Of a stretch of DNA of 17,415 bases, positions 6,851 through 14,244 are shown in pieces. Below the pieces are notes generated by a model that worked only from the letters and a program-made list of their open reading frames with translations, ran no database searches and was not told the DNA's origin. Made by a program: the position numbers and the translations under genes. The number at the start of each line of letters is the position of its first letter. The first letter of the stretch is position 1. This stretch comes from Patescibacteria group bacterium. Lineage in GTDB: Bacteria > Patescibacteriota > Minisyncoccia > UBA6257 > UBA11618. Where the stretch lies: positions 1 to 17,415 of the forward strand of contig DPNX01000050.1 in NCBI GenBank assembly GCA_003539915.1. Reading direction: 5' to 3'.

Positions 6851-7396
6851 ATGAAGAAATTTTTAACACATAATCCTATCCTAGCCGTAGCAGCCTTCTC
6901 TCTTATAGCTTATTGGGTAGTTTTAACACCTCCTTCTACTTCCAACAGTCAATTTCTTGCTCAAGCTGGAGCGGTTATCGAAGACACTCCCGTAGAGCAA
7001 CATTTAATGGGTGAAGGTAGAATCAACGTTGAGCTAGTTAACTCAGGAGGTGAGTGTCAGATTGATGGTTTGAAGATTAGTCGTTCTAAGCCGGCAGTTC
7101 ATTGGGGTGATGCCGCTTCTGCTTGTCCTTTCAATTGGTGGGTTTGTACTGCTGAAGAGCGAGGATTAAAATATTGCAAAGATGTTTATGCCTTCGATCC
7201 AATTGCTATCGATTGTCGCTTGGGTCATAAGCCATCAATAGCAGAAGATGCTGGAAACACGTCTGCCTGGGTAGCTGACATCAACCCAGACTTTTCTAAC
7301 AGAAATGAGGGGATGGTAGTTGATGCTGCTAACGGAGATATCAAATACGGGGTTAATCATTGTTCCACTAGACCAGTTTGGTGTTGTACTAGATAG
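6851..7396 (+). CDS. Small secreted protein made mainly of the 8-Cys domain
   Basis: A 181-residue protein with a basic N-terminus and a hydrophobic segment (about 9-26) that looks like a signal peptide or anchor, then a short linker and a domain from about 51 to the end. That domain matches the C-terminus of the preceding protein: HLMGEGR, GGEC, LKISRS, CPFNWWVCTAEERG, AWVAD, RPVWCC. It has exactly eight cysteines (69, 92, 99, 109, 122, 171, 178, 179), each matching one in the neighbour. There are no dockerin or solenoid repeats. Gene order and shared domain suggest the two arose by duplication. The function is unknown to me; four disulfides in an extracellular binding domain are plausible. 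Confidence 0.78.
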   Translation: MKKFLTHNPILAVAAFSLIAYWVVLTPPSTSNSQFLAQAGAVIEDTPVEQHLMGEGRINVELVNSGGECQIDGLKISRSKPAVHWGDAASACPFNWWVCTAEERGLKYCKDVYAFDPIAIDCRLGHKPSIAEDAGNTSAWVADINPDFSNRNEGMVVDAANGDIKYGVNHCSTRPVWCCTR

Positions 7397-7411
7397 CTGA
7401 TTATAAAATAT

Positions 7412-7440
7412 CCGCTACCAAGCGGTTTTTTATTTTTTTT
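7412..7440 (+). terminator. Intrinsic terminator after the surface-protein pair
   Basis: CCGCT (7412-7416), loop ACCA and AGCGG (7421-7425) are followed by T5-A-T-rich tract to 7440. It separates the surface-protein genes from the chaperone block. Confidence 0.8.
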
Positions 7441-7450
7441 AAAATCCTAT

Positions 7451-7479
7451 TTGACTAAATCATCAAAACATATTATTAT
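7451..7479 (+). promoter_or_regulatory. Sigma-70-type promoter for grpE
   Basis: TTGACT (7451-7456) and TATTAT (7474-7479) are spaced by 17 nt. Predicted transcription start is near 7486, giving a leader of about 11 nt before the ATG at 7497. No CIRCE inverted repeat (the HrcA operator) is present. Confidence 0.7.
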
Positions 7480-7496
7480 ACAAGTCAGATTTTGAT

Positions 7497-7943
7497 ATGA
7501 TTAAAAAAGAAAACAAACAAGAGGATTGGCAGCAGAAAGCCGAAGAATATCTAGACGGTTGGAAGCGTGCTAAAGCTGATTTCCTTAACTATCAAAAGGA
7601 AGAGATTGAGCGTTTAGAGCAAATCTCTAAATTTGCTAACGAAGACATGGTTAAGGAGCTTTTAACAGTTTTAGATAGTTTTGACTTAGCCCTAGCTAAT
7701 GTTAAAAAGGAAGAGGTTGAAGGAATCAAGCTTATTCAATCCCAATTAAAAAAAGTTTTAGAAAAAAATGGTCTTCAGCGCCTAACCGGTACTGTTGGTC
7801 AGGAATTTGATCCTGTTTTCCATGAAGCTATCGCTTTGGTTGATAGTGATCAGGAATCAAGTATTGTTATTGAAGAAGTCGAAGCTGGTTATCTGTTAGC
7901 TAATAAAGTTATCCGACCAGCCAGAGTAAAAGTATCAAAGTAA
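7497..7943 (+). CDS. grpE: Nucleotide exchange factor GrpE
   Basis: GrpE releases ADP from DnaK to reset the chaperone cycle. The 148-residue protein has a charged, coiled-coil-prone N-terminal half with the WKRAKADFLNYQKEE segment (about 22-36), then the beta-domain region QEFDPVFHEAI (about 102-112) and the family ending GYLLANKVIRPARVKVSK (131-148). It is somewhat short because the N-terminal tail is reduced. dnaK follows after 14 nt with no terminator, so the two are likely one operon. No Shine-Dalgarno sequence is seen before the ATG. Confidence 0.95.
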   Translation: MIKKENKQEDWQQKAEEYLDGWKRAKADFLNYQKEEIERLEQISKFANEDMVKELLTVLDSFDLALANVKKEEVEGIKLIQSQLKKVLEKNGLQRLTGTVGQEFDPVFHEAIALVDSDQESSIVIEEVEAGYLLANKVIRPARVKVSK

Positions 7944-7957
7944 ATTAAATAAATATT

Positions 7958-9853
7958 ATGGCAAAAATTTTAGGAATAGACTTAGGAACAACCAACTCCG
8001 CTATGGCGGTTATCGAAGGCGGTCAACCAAAAGTTTTAGAGAATCAAGAAGGTAATAGAACCACTCCCTCAGTGGCGGCTTTGAGTAAGTCCAATGAGCG
8101 TCTAGCTGGTCTATTAGCTAAAAGACAATCAATTACTAACCCAGAAAACACCTTGCACTCTATCAAACGTCTGATTGGTCGCAAGTTTAGTGATGCTGAG
8201 GTTCAGAGTGACACCAAATGGCTTTCTTATGAGATTAAAGAGGCTTCTAATGGTGGTGTTGAGGTTAAAATGGGTGACAAGTGGTATAAGCCAGAAGAGA
8301 TTTCCGCTATTGTTCTAGCTAAGATTAAGGCTGATGCGGAGGCTAAATTAGGTGAAACTATCGAAGAGGCGATTATTACCGTTCCTGCATACTTTGACGA
8401 CAGTCAGCGACAAGCTACCAAGAATGCTGGTGAGATTGCTGGTTTCAAGGTTCGTCGTATTGTTAACGAACCAACCGCTGCTGCTCTAGCTTACGGTCTA
8501 GACAAGCAAACTAACGAAAAGATTGTTGTTTATGACTTCGGTGGTGGTACCTTCGATGTTTCCGTTCTAGAAGTTGGTGATAAAACTGTTGAGGTTAAAT
8601 CTACCGGTGGTGACACTCACCTTGGTGGTGATGACTTTGATAAGAAACTAAACGAATACTTGGTTGATGAATATAAGAAACAAGAGGGTATTGATATTGC
8701 TCAAGATACTTTAGCTATGCAACGACTTAGAGAAGCTGTTGAAAGAGCTAAGCATGAGCTATCTGTTTCTGTTGAGACCGAGATCAATCTTCCTTATATT
8801 AGCTCTGGTGAAGCTGGTCCGAAACACTTCTTAATGAAATTAACTCGATCTAAGTTAGAGGAGTTAACTAGAGAGCTTATCGACCGCTCCCTAGAAATTA
8901 CTAAGCAAGTTATTAAAGAAGCTGGTTTTCAAGCTAGTGATATTAACGAGATTATCTTGGTTGGTGGTCAGACTCGAATGCCAGCTATTCAGGAAGCAGT
9001 TAAAAATGAGTTCAACAAAGAACCTCATCGTAATATTAATCCAGATGAAGTAGTTGCTATGGGTGCTGCTATTCAGGCCGGTATCCTACAAGGTGACGTT
9101 AAAGACATTCTCTTGTTAGATGTTAATCCACTGTCTCTTGGTATTGAGACCTTAGGCGGTGTCTTCACTCGTTTAATTGAAAAGAACACCACTATTCCAA
9201 CCGCAAAGAACCAAACTTTCTCTACCGCTGCTGACAATCAGCCATCAGTAGAGATTCACGTTCTTCAAGGTGAGAGAGAAATGGCGGCTGACAATAAAAC
9301 TTTAGCTCGCTTCGTTCTTGATGGTGTTAACCCAGCTCCTCGAGGAGTTCCTCAGATTGAGGTTTCCTTTGACATTGATGCTAACGGTATTCTAAATGTT
9401 TCAGCTAAAGATAAGGCTACTAACAAAAGTCAGTCCGTTAAGGTTGAAGCCAGCTCCAATCTTTCTAAGGAGGAGGTGGAGAAGTTGAAAGAGGAAGCTC
9501 TTCAACACGCTACTGAAGATAAAAAGAAAAAAGAGTTAGTTGAGGCTCGTAACGAGGCTGAAACTCTAGTTCACTTAACTGAAAAATCTTTACGTGAAGC
9601 AGGGGACAAGGTTCCAGCTGAATTAAAAGATTCTTTAGAAAAGAAAGTAGCTGATGTCAAAGCGGTTAAGGATGGTGAAGATCTAGAAGCTATTAAATCT
9701 GCTACAGCAGCTCTATCTAGTGAAGTTACTAAGATTGGTCAGCACATGCAGAGTCAAGCTACCCCTAACGAAACCCCTAATTCAACTCCCGACCAAACTC
9801 CTGAGCAGAATGCTGATCAGGCAACAGATGGGGATAAACAGGAGGATAAATAA
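7958..9853 (+). CDS. dnaK: Hsp70 chaperone DnaK
   Basis: An ATP-dependent chaperone that binds exposed hydrophobic peptides. The 631 residues show the full Hsp70 layout: GIDLGTTNSAMAV near the N-terminus (phosphate 1 loop), NEPTAAALAYGLDK near 169, DFGGGTFDVSVLEV near 192 (phosphate 2), ILVGGQTRMP near 333 (adenosine site), the interdomain linker DILLLDVNPLSLGIETLGG near 383 (Asn where Thr is usual), the substrate-binding domain and the helical lid. The tail has four TPxx tetrapeptides and an acidic end. grpE lies upstream and an unknown membrane-protein gene, then dnaJ, downstream. Confidence 0.98.
   Translation: MAKILGIDLGTTNSAMAVIEGGQPKVLENQEGNRTTPSVAALSKSNERLAGLLAKRQSITNPENTLHSIKRLIGRKFSDAEVQSDTKWLSYEIKEASNGGVEVKMGDKWYKPEEISAIVLAKIKADAEAKLGETIEEAIITVPAYFDDSQRQATKNAGEIAGFKVRRIVNEPTAAALAYGLDKQTNEKIVVYDFGGGTFDVSVLEVGDKTVEVKSTGGDTHLGGDDFDKKLNEYLVDEYKKQEGIDIAQDTLAMQRLREAVERAKHELSVSVETEINLPYISSGEAGPKHFLMKLTRSKLEELTRELIDRSLEITKQVIKEAGFQASDINEIILVGGQTRMPAIQEAVKNEFNKEPHRNINPDEVVAMGAAIQAGILQGDVKDILLLDVNPLSLGIETLGGVFTRLIEKNTTIPTAKNQTFSTAADNQPSVEIHVLQGEREMAADNKTLARFVLDGVNPAPRGVPQIEVSFDIDANGILNVSAKDKATNKSQSVKVEASSNLSKEEVEKLKEEALQHATEDKKKKELVEARNEAETLVHLTEKSLREAGDKVPAELKDSLEKKVADVKAVKDGEDLEAIKSATAALSSEVTKIGQHMQSQATPNETPNSTPDQTPEQNADQATDGDKQEDK
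9761..9808 (+). repeat. TPxx tetrapeptide repeat in the DnaK tail
   Basis: Four in-frame 12-nt units encode TPNE, TPNS, TPDQ and TPEQ (residues 602-617), forming a low-complexity, probably disordered tail. Confidence 0.75.
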
Positions 9854-9854
9854 A

Positions 9855-9870
9855 GTGGTATAATTACCAC
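9855..9870 (+). promoter_or_regulatory. Palindromic extended -10 promoter/operator
   Basis: GTGGTATAATTACCAC contains an extended -10 (TGG-TATAAT, hexamer 9859-9864) centred in a perfect 6-bp inverted repeat (GTGGTA / TACCAC). It lies just after the dnaK stop and 9 nt (counted from the hexamer) before the GTG start at 9874. The symmetry may mark a repressor site or a small hairpin. Confidence 0.5.
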
Positions 9871-9873
9871 AAC

Positions 9874-10821
9874 GTGTCCCGCTTAGAAAAGCCGCAACAA
9901 AAAATAATAACCTTTGGTGCTGTTACCGTCTTAGCTGCTGCTATTTTCGGTTATGGCGCCAGTGTTTTTGGCTCTACCACTACTAATTTCTATTGGTTTT
10001 TGGTAGCAATATTAGCGGGCTTTATCTTTCTTGCCCTCTTCTTTATCCAAGCTCTTATTATCAAGGAGAAGAAGTTAGCCATTATCTTGATTGGCTTAGA
10101 GGTAGCGGCTATGATCTGGCCCTTCCTTATCAGGCCCTCTCTTTGGCTAATCCCTATAGCTCTTCTTACCTTTCTTACCTTTATCTACGCGCACTTTAAC
10201 GGAAGGCTTGCAATGAATAACATGGTCAAGGTTGATTTCTTTCGTTTACGTCACTCAATCATGATCTTAGCTACTCTAGGTATGATCTTTTTTGCCATCA
10301 CCACCTACATCAGCACCTTTGAAAGAGATGACTTCCAGGTTTCTGAAGAGGCGATTGAGCGTACTACTCGAACTCTAGAACCAGCTATTGCCAAAGTTAT
10401 TCCTAACTTCTCGATTGATAAGTCGTTGCAAGATATCTTGGAATCAACCGCAACAGAACTTCATGGTGAAGAGTTAGGGGATCTATCTAGTGAAGAGCAA
10501 GACAGTATCATTCAAGGAACGGTTAATCAGTTAATAGAATTAGTGGCCAAGATATCAGGAGTTAAGGTGAGATTAGATGAGGACTTTGTAACCGTCTCCA
10601 AGAAGATAGTTGACGGCTTAATGAAGAATGTTCCTGAGAAACATCAAGGCACCTTCCTCACTTTCCTTGGTACCATAGCCTTCCTTTTAGTTAGTGGTGG
10701 TACTTTTGTTATTAATATGATCGCCAGCCTCTTAGCTTGGCTATTGTATAAGTTGCTTTTACTAACCGGCTTTGTTTATATTAGGTCAAACAAAATCACC
10801 CAAGAGATTGTTTCAATTTAA
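9874..10821 (+). CDS. Polytopic membrane protein between dnaK and dnaJ, function unknown
   Basis: A 315-residue protein beginning at GTG. Five hydrophobic segments lie in the first half (about 10-31, 38-61, 64-83, 86-105, 122-144). A soluble charged region follows (about 146-255; start FERDDFQVSEEAIERTTRTLEP), then one or two long hydrophobic stretches (about 258-300) and a short polar tail. I recognise no family motif. The gene sits inside a chaperone block and ends 4 nt before the dnaJ ATG, so dnaJ is probably co-transcribed with it from the palindromic promoter. A role in membrane stress is only a guess from position. Confidence 0.75.
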   Translation: MSRLEKPQQKIITFGAVTVLAAAIFGYGASVFGSTTTNFYWFLVAILAGFIFLALFFIQALIIKEKKLAIILIGLEVAAMIWPFLIRPSLWLIPIALLTFLTFIYAHFNGRLAMNNMVKVDFFRLRHSIMILATLGMIFFAITTYISTFERDDFQVSEEAIERTTRTLEPAIAKVIPNFSIDKSLQDILESTATELHGEELGDLSSEEQDSIIQGTVNQLIELVAKISGVKVRLDEDFVTVSKKIVDGLMKNVPEKHQGTFLTFLGTIAFLLVSGGTFVINMIASLLAWLLYKLLLLTGFVYIRSNKITQEIVSI

Positions 10822-10825
10822 AATC

Positions 10826-11905
10826 ATGAAAGATTATTACAAAATATTAGGAGTAGAGAAGAGTGCTTCCGAAGATGAGATCAAAAAAGCTTTTCGTAGG
10901 CTAGCTCATCAATATCATCCTGATCGCCCAGATGGCAACGAGGATAAGTTCAAGGAAGTTAATGAAGCTTATCAAATTCTCTCTAACCAAGACAAAAGAC
11001 GCCAATACGATCAGTTTGGTCAAACTTTTGACGGCAACAATCCTTTCCAAGGTGGTGGTTTTGATTTCAATTTTGATCATTCCAACTTAGAAGACCTCGG
11101 TAACATTAGTGATCTTTTTGATAATTTGTTTGAGGGTTTTGGTATGAGGAAGAGAAAAACCTATCAACGTGGCTCAGACCTCGAGGTTGGCTTCCAAATC
11201 ACCCTAGAAGAGGCGTTTAGGGGTGTAGAGAAGGATGTTATCTATCCCACTCAATTAATCTGTCAGGACTGTTCTGGAGCTGGTCACTTCCCTAAAGAAG
11301 GTTTCACCGATTGCAGTGCCTGTGATGCTCGAGGAGAGATTAGAGAAAATCGCAATACTTTTTTTGGTAACTTTTCTCAAGTTAGACGTTGTGAAAAATG
11401 TTTTGGCTCTGGTCAACTTCCTAACAAGAGTTGTGGCAAGTGTATTGGCTTCGGTCGGATCAAGTCCGAAAGGTCTATTCCAGTTGCTATCGCCCCAGGT
11501 ATTCGTAGTGGGCAGATAATCAAAGTTCCTGGTGCTGGTGAAGCTGGTGAACGAGGTGCTTCCGCTGGTGACTTGTATGTAAAGATTATCCTTCAACCTC
11601 ATCAAGATTTTGAATTGAGAGGTGATGATCTAGTTATTAAAAAAGAAATCAACCTATTAGACATCTTGTCAGACAACAAGGTTAAGGTAAAAACGATTGA
11701 AGGAAAAGAAATAGATCTCAAGATTTCTGTCGGCACCGACCTCAATGAGGAGTTTAAGGTAGTTGGCAAGGGAATGACCCAGTTAGGTAGCGGACTCTTA
11801 AAAAAACGTGGAGACCTGTTTGTGAAGTTTGTTATCAAAACTCCCAAGAAGGTTTCTGGTAAAATGAAAAAAGTATTAGAGGAGCTGAAGAAAGAGACTG
11901 AATAA
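10826..11905 (+). CDS. dnaJ: Hsp40 co-chaperone DnaJ
   Basis: DnaJ delivers substrates to DnaK and stimulates its ATPase. From the ATG at 10826 the protein has 359 residues: a J-domain (about 3-67) with HPD at 31-33, a short Gly/Phe-rich linker (about 68-107), a zinc domain with four CxxC motifs (Cys 146/149, 163/166, 189/192, 203/206) and the C-terminal substrate-binding domain with DLYVKI and GDLFVKF. The second zinc motif is CSACDARG instead of the usual CxxCxGxG. A longer in-frame reading from 10772 adds 18 residues with no family match, so the MKDYYKILGV start is preferred. The 3' end is followed by a terminator shared with tRNA-Lys. Confidence 0.97.
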   Translation: MKDYYKILGVEKSASEDEIKKAFRRLAHQYHPDRPDGNEDKFKEVNEAYQILSNQDKRRQYDQFGQTFDGNNPFQGGGFDFNFDHSNLEDLGNISDLFDNLFEGFGMRKRKTYQRGSDLEVGFQITLEEAFRGVEKDVIYPTQLICQDCSGAGHFPKEGFTDCSACDARGEIRENRNTFFGNFSQVRRCEKCFGSGQLPNKSCGKCIGFGRIKSERSIPVAIAPGIRSGQIIKVPGAGEAGERGASAGDLYVKIILQPHQDFELRGDDLVIKKEINLLDILSDNKVKVKTIEGKEIDLKISVGTDLNEEFKVVGKGMTQLGSGLLKKRGDLFVKFVIKTPKKVSGKMKKVLEELKKETE

Positions 11906-11913
11906 ATAAAAAG

Positions 11914-11936
11914 ACCCGCTCGTAGCGGGTTTTATT
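11914..11936. terminator. Bidirectional terminator between dnaJ and tRNA-Lys
   Basis: ACCCGCT (11914-11920), loop CGT and AGCGGGT (11924-11930) form a 7-bp stem. The plus strand continues with T-rich TTTATT, and the minus strand has CTTTTTATTTATT on its own 3' side. It can therefore end both dnaJ and the convergent tRNA gene. Confidence 0.85.
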
Positions 11937-11937
11937 G

Positions 11938-12011
11938 TGCCCCGTGTAGGATTCGAACCTACGACCATTTGCTTAAAAGGCAACTGCTCTACCAGGCTGA
12001 GCTAACGGGGC
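11938..12011 (-). tRNA. tRNA-Lys(TTT)
   Basis: A 74-nt cloverleaf: acceptor GCCCCGT/ACGGGGC (7 bp), D arm GCTC/GAGC, anticodon loop CTTTTAA giving anticodon TTT (reads AAA/AAG), variable loop TGGTC, and T arm GTAGG-TTCGAAT-CCTAC. Discriminator base A follows, with no encoded CCA. The top pair of the anticodon stem (27-43) is a G-A mismatch; the other four pairs are good. Confidence 0.95.
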
Positions 12012-12022
12012 TTGGTAGATAT

Positions 12023-12050
12023 ATAATAACAGAAGTTGCATTAAAATCAA
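12023..12050 (-). promoter_or_regulatory. Probable promoter for tRNA-Lys
   Basis: On the minus strand, TTGATT (12045-12050) and TATTAT (12023-12028) are spaced by 16 nt, about 11 nt before the tRNA 5' end. Confidence 0.5.
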
Positions 12051-12064
12051 GAACGTGATATTTT
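12036..12064 (+). promoter_or_regulatory. Probable promoter for secDF
   Basis: TTGCAT (12036-12041) and TATTTT (12059-12064) are spaced by 17 nt, and the -10 is extended by an upstream TGA. Transcription would start near 12071, giving a leader of about 10 nt. A TATAAT at 12022-12027 is an alternative with a longer leader. Confidence 0.5.
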
Positions 12065-12080
12065 CTAAATTACTTAATTT

Positions 12081-13325
12081 ATGCAATCCAAAGCATTCAT
12101 TTATTCTATAATAATCGTACTCGTAACCATCTTGGCCGGCTTTTTTATTTTACCTCAGGGGTTTGACCAGCGCTTTGAATTTCAAAGATGGCGCTTAGGT
12201 TTAGACCTGACTGGTGGTAGTCACTTGGTTTATGAAGTAGATCTTTCAAAAGTAAAAGGAGTTGATCAAACCATTGTTCTTGATGGCCTAAGAGATGTTA
12301 TTGAAAAAAGAGTCAACTTGTTTGGTGTTAGCGAACCTCAGGTTTATCTATCTAAAAGTGGTGATTCTCAGCGTTTAATTGTTGAGTTAGCTGGTGTAAA
12401 GGATGTTAAAGAAGCTATTAAACAAATTGGTTTAACGCCATTACTTTATTTTGCTGAGATAACAACTCCGCTAGAAGAGGGTGGCGAGGCTCAATACGTT
12501 CCTACCGAGTTAACGGGTCGTTACATTAGTGGCGCTCAATTAACTTTTGATCAAGTAACTCGTTCACCTCAAATCAGTCTTTCATTTAATAAAGAGGGAA
12601 GTAAGCTATTTGCTGATGTAACTGGCAGAAATGTTGGTAAGCCAGTAGCTGTATTTTTAGACAACAATCTTATTACCGCTCCGGTAGTTCAGGAGAGGAT
12701 CGCTGGTGGTCAGGCTCAAATAACTGGTCAGTTTAGCATTCAAGAAGCTAAAGAGTTGGTAGGGCGTTTCAATGCTGGTGCTTTGCCTGCTCCTATCAAT
12801 CTAATTAACCAACAAACTATTGGTGCCTCATTAGGAGCCGACTCCTTACAAAAAACCCTTTACGCTGGTTTAGTGGGTACTTTGATCCTAATTGCTTTCA
12901 TGATCCTCTATTACAAAGGCTTTGGTTTTGTAGCCTCTCTTGCTCTATTGGTTTACATGATCATCACCTTAGCTATCTTCAAGCTTTTTGGCATTACTCT
13001 AACCTTGGCTGGTATCGCTGGATTCATCCTATCTATCGGTATGGCGGTTGATGCTAATATTCTAATCTTTGAAAGAACTAAAGAGGAGATCAAAAAAGGC
13101 TCCTCTAAGACCACGGCCATTAGTGAAGGCTTCAAGAGAGCTTGGCCTTCTATTAGAGACTCTAATGTAACCACTATAATTACCGCTGTTATCCTTTATT
13201 ACTTCACTTCCGGTTTTGTACAAGGTTTCGCCCTAGCTTTATTAGTAGGTGTGGTTGTCAGCATGTTCAGTGCCATCACAGTTACTCGTAGCTTCTTAAA
13301 TACCATTATTAAAGATCATGCTTAA
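12081..13325 (+). CDS. secD: Protein translocase subunit SecD
   Basis: SecD and SecF use the proton-motive force to help complete Sec-dependent export. The 414 residues comprise TM1 (about 5-24), the GLDLTGGSHLVYEVD motif (40-54), a compact periplasmic P1 region, and a five-helix C-terminal membrane block (from about 255) with GMAVDANILIFERTKEE near 320-336. The periplasmic part is short compared with E. coli SecD, as in many Gram-positive and CPR forms. The stop overlaps the secF start by 8 nt. It is presumably needed for export of the surface proteins encoded at 5066-7396. Confidence 0.96.
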   Translation: MQSKAFIYSIIIVLVTILAGFFILPQGFDQRFEFQRWRLGLDLTGGSHLVYEVDLSKVKGVDQTIVLDGLRDVIEKRVNLFGVSEPQVYLSKSGDSQRLIVELAGVKDVKEAIKQIGLTPLLYFAEITTPLEEGGEAQYVPTELTGRYISGAQLTFDQVTRSPQISLSFNKEGSKLFADVTGRNVGKPVAVFLDNNLITAPVVQERIAGGQAQITGQFSIQEAKELVGRFNAGALPAPINLINQQTIGASLGADSLQKTLYAGLVGTLILIAFMILYYKGFGFVASLALLVYMIITLAIFKLFGITLTLAGIAGFILSIGMAVDANILIFERTKEEIKKGSSKTTAISEGFKRAWPSIRDSNVTTIITAVILYYFTSGFVQGFALALLVGVVVSMFSAITVTRSFLNTIIKDHA

Positions 13326-14205
13326 TATCATCGGTAAAAGAAAAATATTTCTTGGAATTTCAGGCTTGCTGGTCATCGCCAGTATTGCTTTGGTTGGTAT
13401 TTTTGGCCTTAAGCAAGGTATTGATTTTGTAGGGGGTACTTTATGGCAAGTCAAAACAGAACAGGAAACTTCCATTGATGACTTAAGAGGTTTCATCAAG
13501 TCTGACTTTGATATTCAAGATTTCACTATTACTCAAGAACCAACCACTCAGAGCTTCCTTCTTCGTCTCCCAGAGACTAGTGAGGAGGTTCATAATAGCT
13601 ATTTAGAAAAGCTAGAGACTGAGTTTGGTATTATTGAGGAGCTCCGTTTTGAGAGTATTGGTCCAGTTATTGGTCAAGAACTAAGAACTAATTCTATTTG
13701 GGCTTTTATCTTAGTTCTCTTAACCATCTCCCTTTATGTCGCTTTTGTATTTAGAAAAGTTTCTTATCCAGTTAGTTCTTGGAAGTATGGTATTGTGACG
13801 CTCCTTACTTTATTCCACGATGCTTTGATTCCTATCGGTCTTACCGCCTATCTAGGTTATACCCAAGGTATTGAGGTCGGAGTGAATCTAGTAGTGGCTA
13901 TTCTAGTGGTTATTGGATTCTCAGTTCACGATACTATTGTGGTATTAGATAGAACTCGAGAGAATCTTCGTCATCAAGATAGAGGGCAGTCCTTTGCTGA
14001 GCTGGTTAATATGAGTGTTAATCAGACTATAGCTCGATCAATCAATACCTCTCTGACTCTGATCTTTATTCTGGTAGCCATGTATCTCATGGGACCCGCT
14101 TCGCTTAGCTACTTCATTCTGATCATTCTGTTAGGAACGCTGATTGGAACTTATTCCTCTATTTGCGTAGCTAGTTCTCTGATAGTGGCTTGGCAGAGGG
14201 AATAG
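13318..14205 (+). CDS. secF: Protein translocase subunit SecF
   Basis: The 295-residue partner of SecD. The ATG overlaps the secD stop, indicating translational coupling. It has TM1 (about 9-30), the GIDFVGG motif (34-40), a periplasmic domain (about 45-120) and a membrane block with SVHDTIVVLDRTREN (about 202-216), where His replaces the Asn more usual in VNDTIVV. The helix after it is rich in Leu/Ile, and the protein ends just beyond the last helix. The next gene's -35 begins 4 nt after the stop. Confidence 0.96.
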   Translation: MLNIIGKRKIFLGISGLLVIASIALVGIFGLKQGIDFVGGTLWQVKTEQETSIDDLRGFIKSDFDIQDFTITQEPTTQSFLLRLPETSEEVHNSYLEKLETEFGIIEELRFESIGPVIGQELRTNSIWAFILVLLTISLYVAFVFRKVSYPVSSWKYGIVTLLTLFHDALIPIGLTAYLGYTQGIEVGVNLVVAILVVIGFSVHDTIVVLDRTRENLRHQDRGQSFAELVNMSVNQTIARSINTSLTLIFILVAMYLMGPASLSYFILIILLGTLIGTYSSICVASSLIVAWQRE

Positions 14206-14208
14206 GGG

Positions 14209-14237
14209 TTGACTAAAATCAAGAGGGTTGTTATATT
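14209..14237 (+). promoter_or_regulatory. Sigma-70-type promoter for the sigma4/HARE protein
   Basis: TTGACT (14209-14214) and TATATT (14232-14237) are spaced by 17 nt, and the -10 ends exactly 7 nt before the ATG at 14245. It predicts strong leaderless expression. Confidence 0.7.
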
Positions 14238-14244
14238 ATAAGCA

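Noticed and set aside
7397..7496. Possible CIRCE/HrcA operator before grpE
   Set aside because: I looked for the TTAGCACTC/GAGTGCTAA pair and did not find it; only a terminator and a sigma-70-type promoter are present.
10772..10825. Upstream ATG extending DnaJ by 18 residues
   Set aside because: It overlaps the previous gene's end and the added residues do not fit the J-domain start; MKDYYKILGV is the standard beginning.
11255..11605. Minus-strand open frame of 116 codons inside dnaJ
   Set aside because: It lies wholly within a clear conserved gene, has no recognisable domain and no promoter, and is a shadow of the DnaJ frame.
12022..12027. TATAAT on the plus strand just past the tRNA as the secD promoter
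   Set aside because: It lies 53 nt from the ATG and its -35 would fall inside the tRNA. The hexamer largely mirrors the tRNA's own minus-strand -10. TTGCAT-N17-TATTTT nearer the gene is better placed, though not proven.
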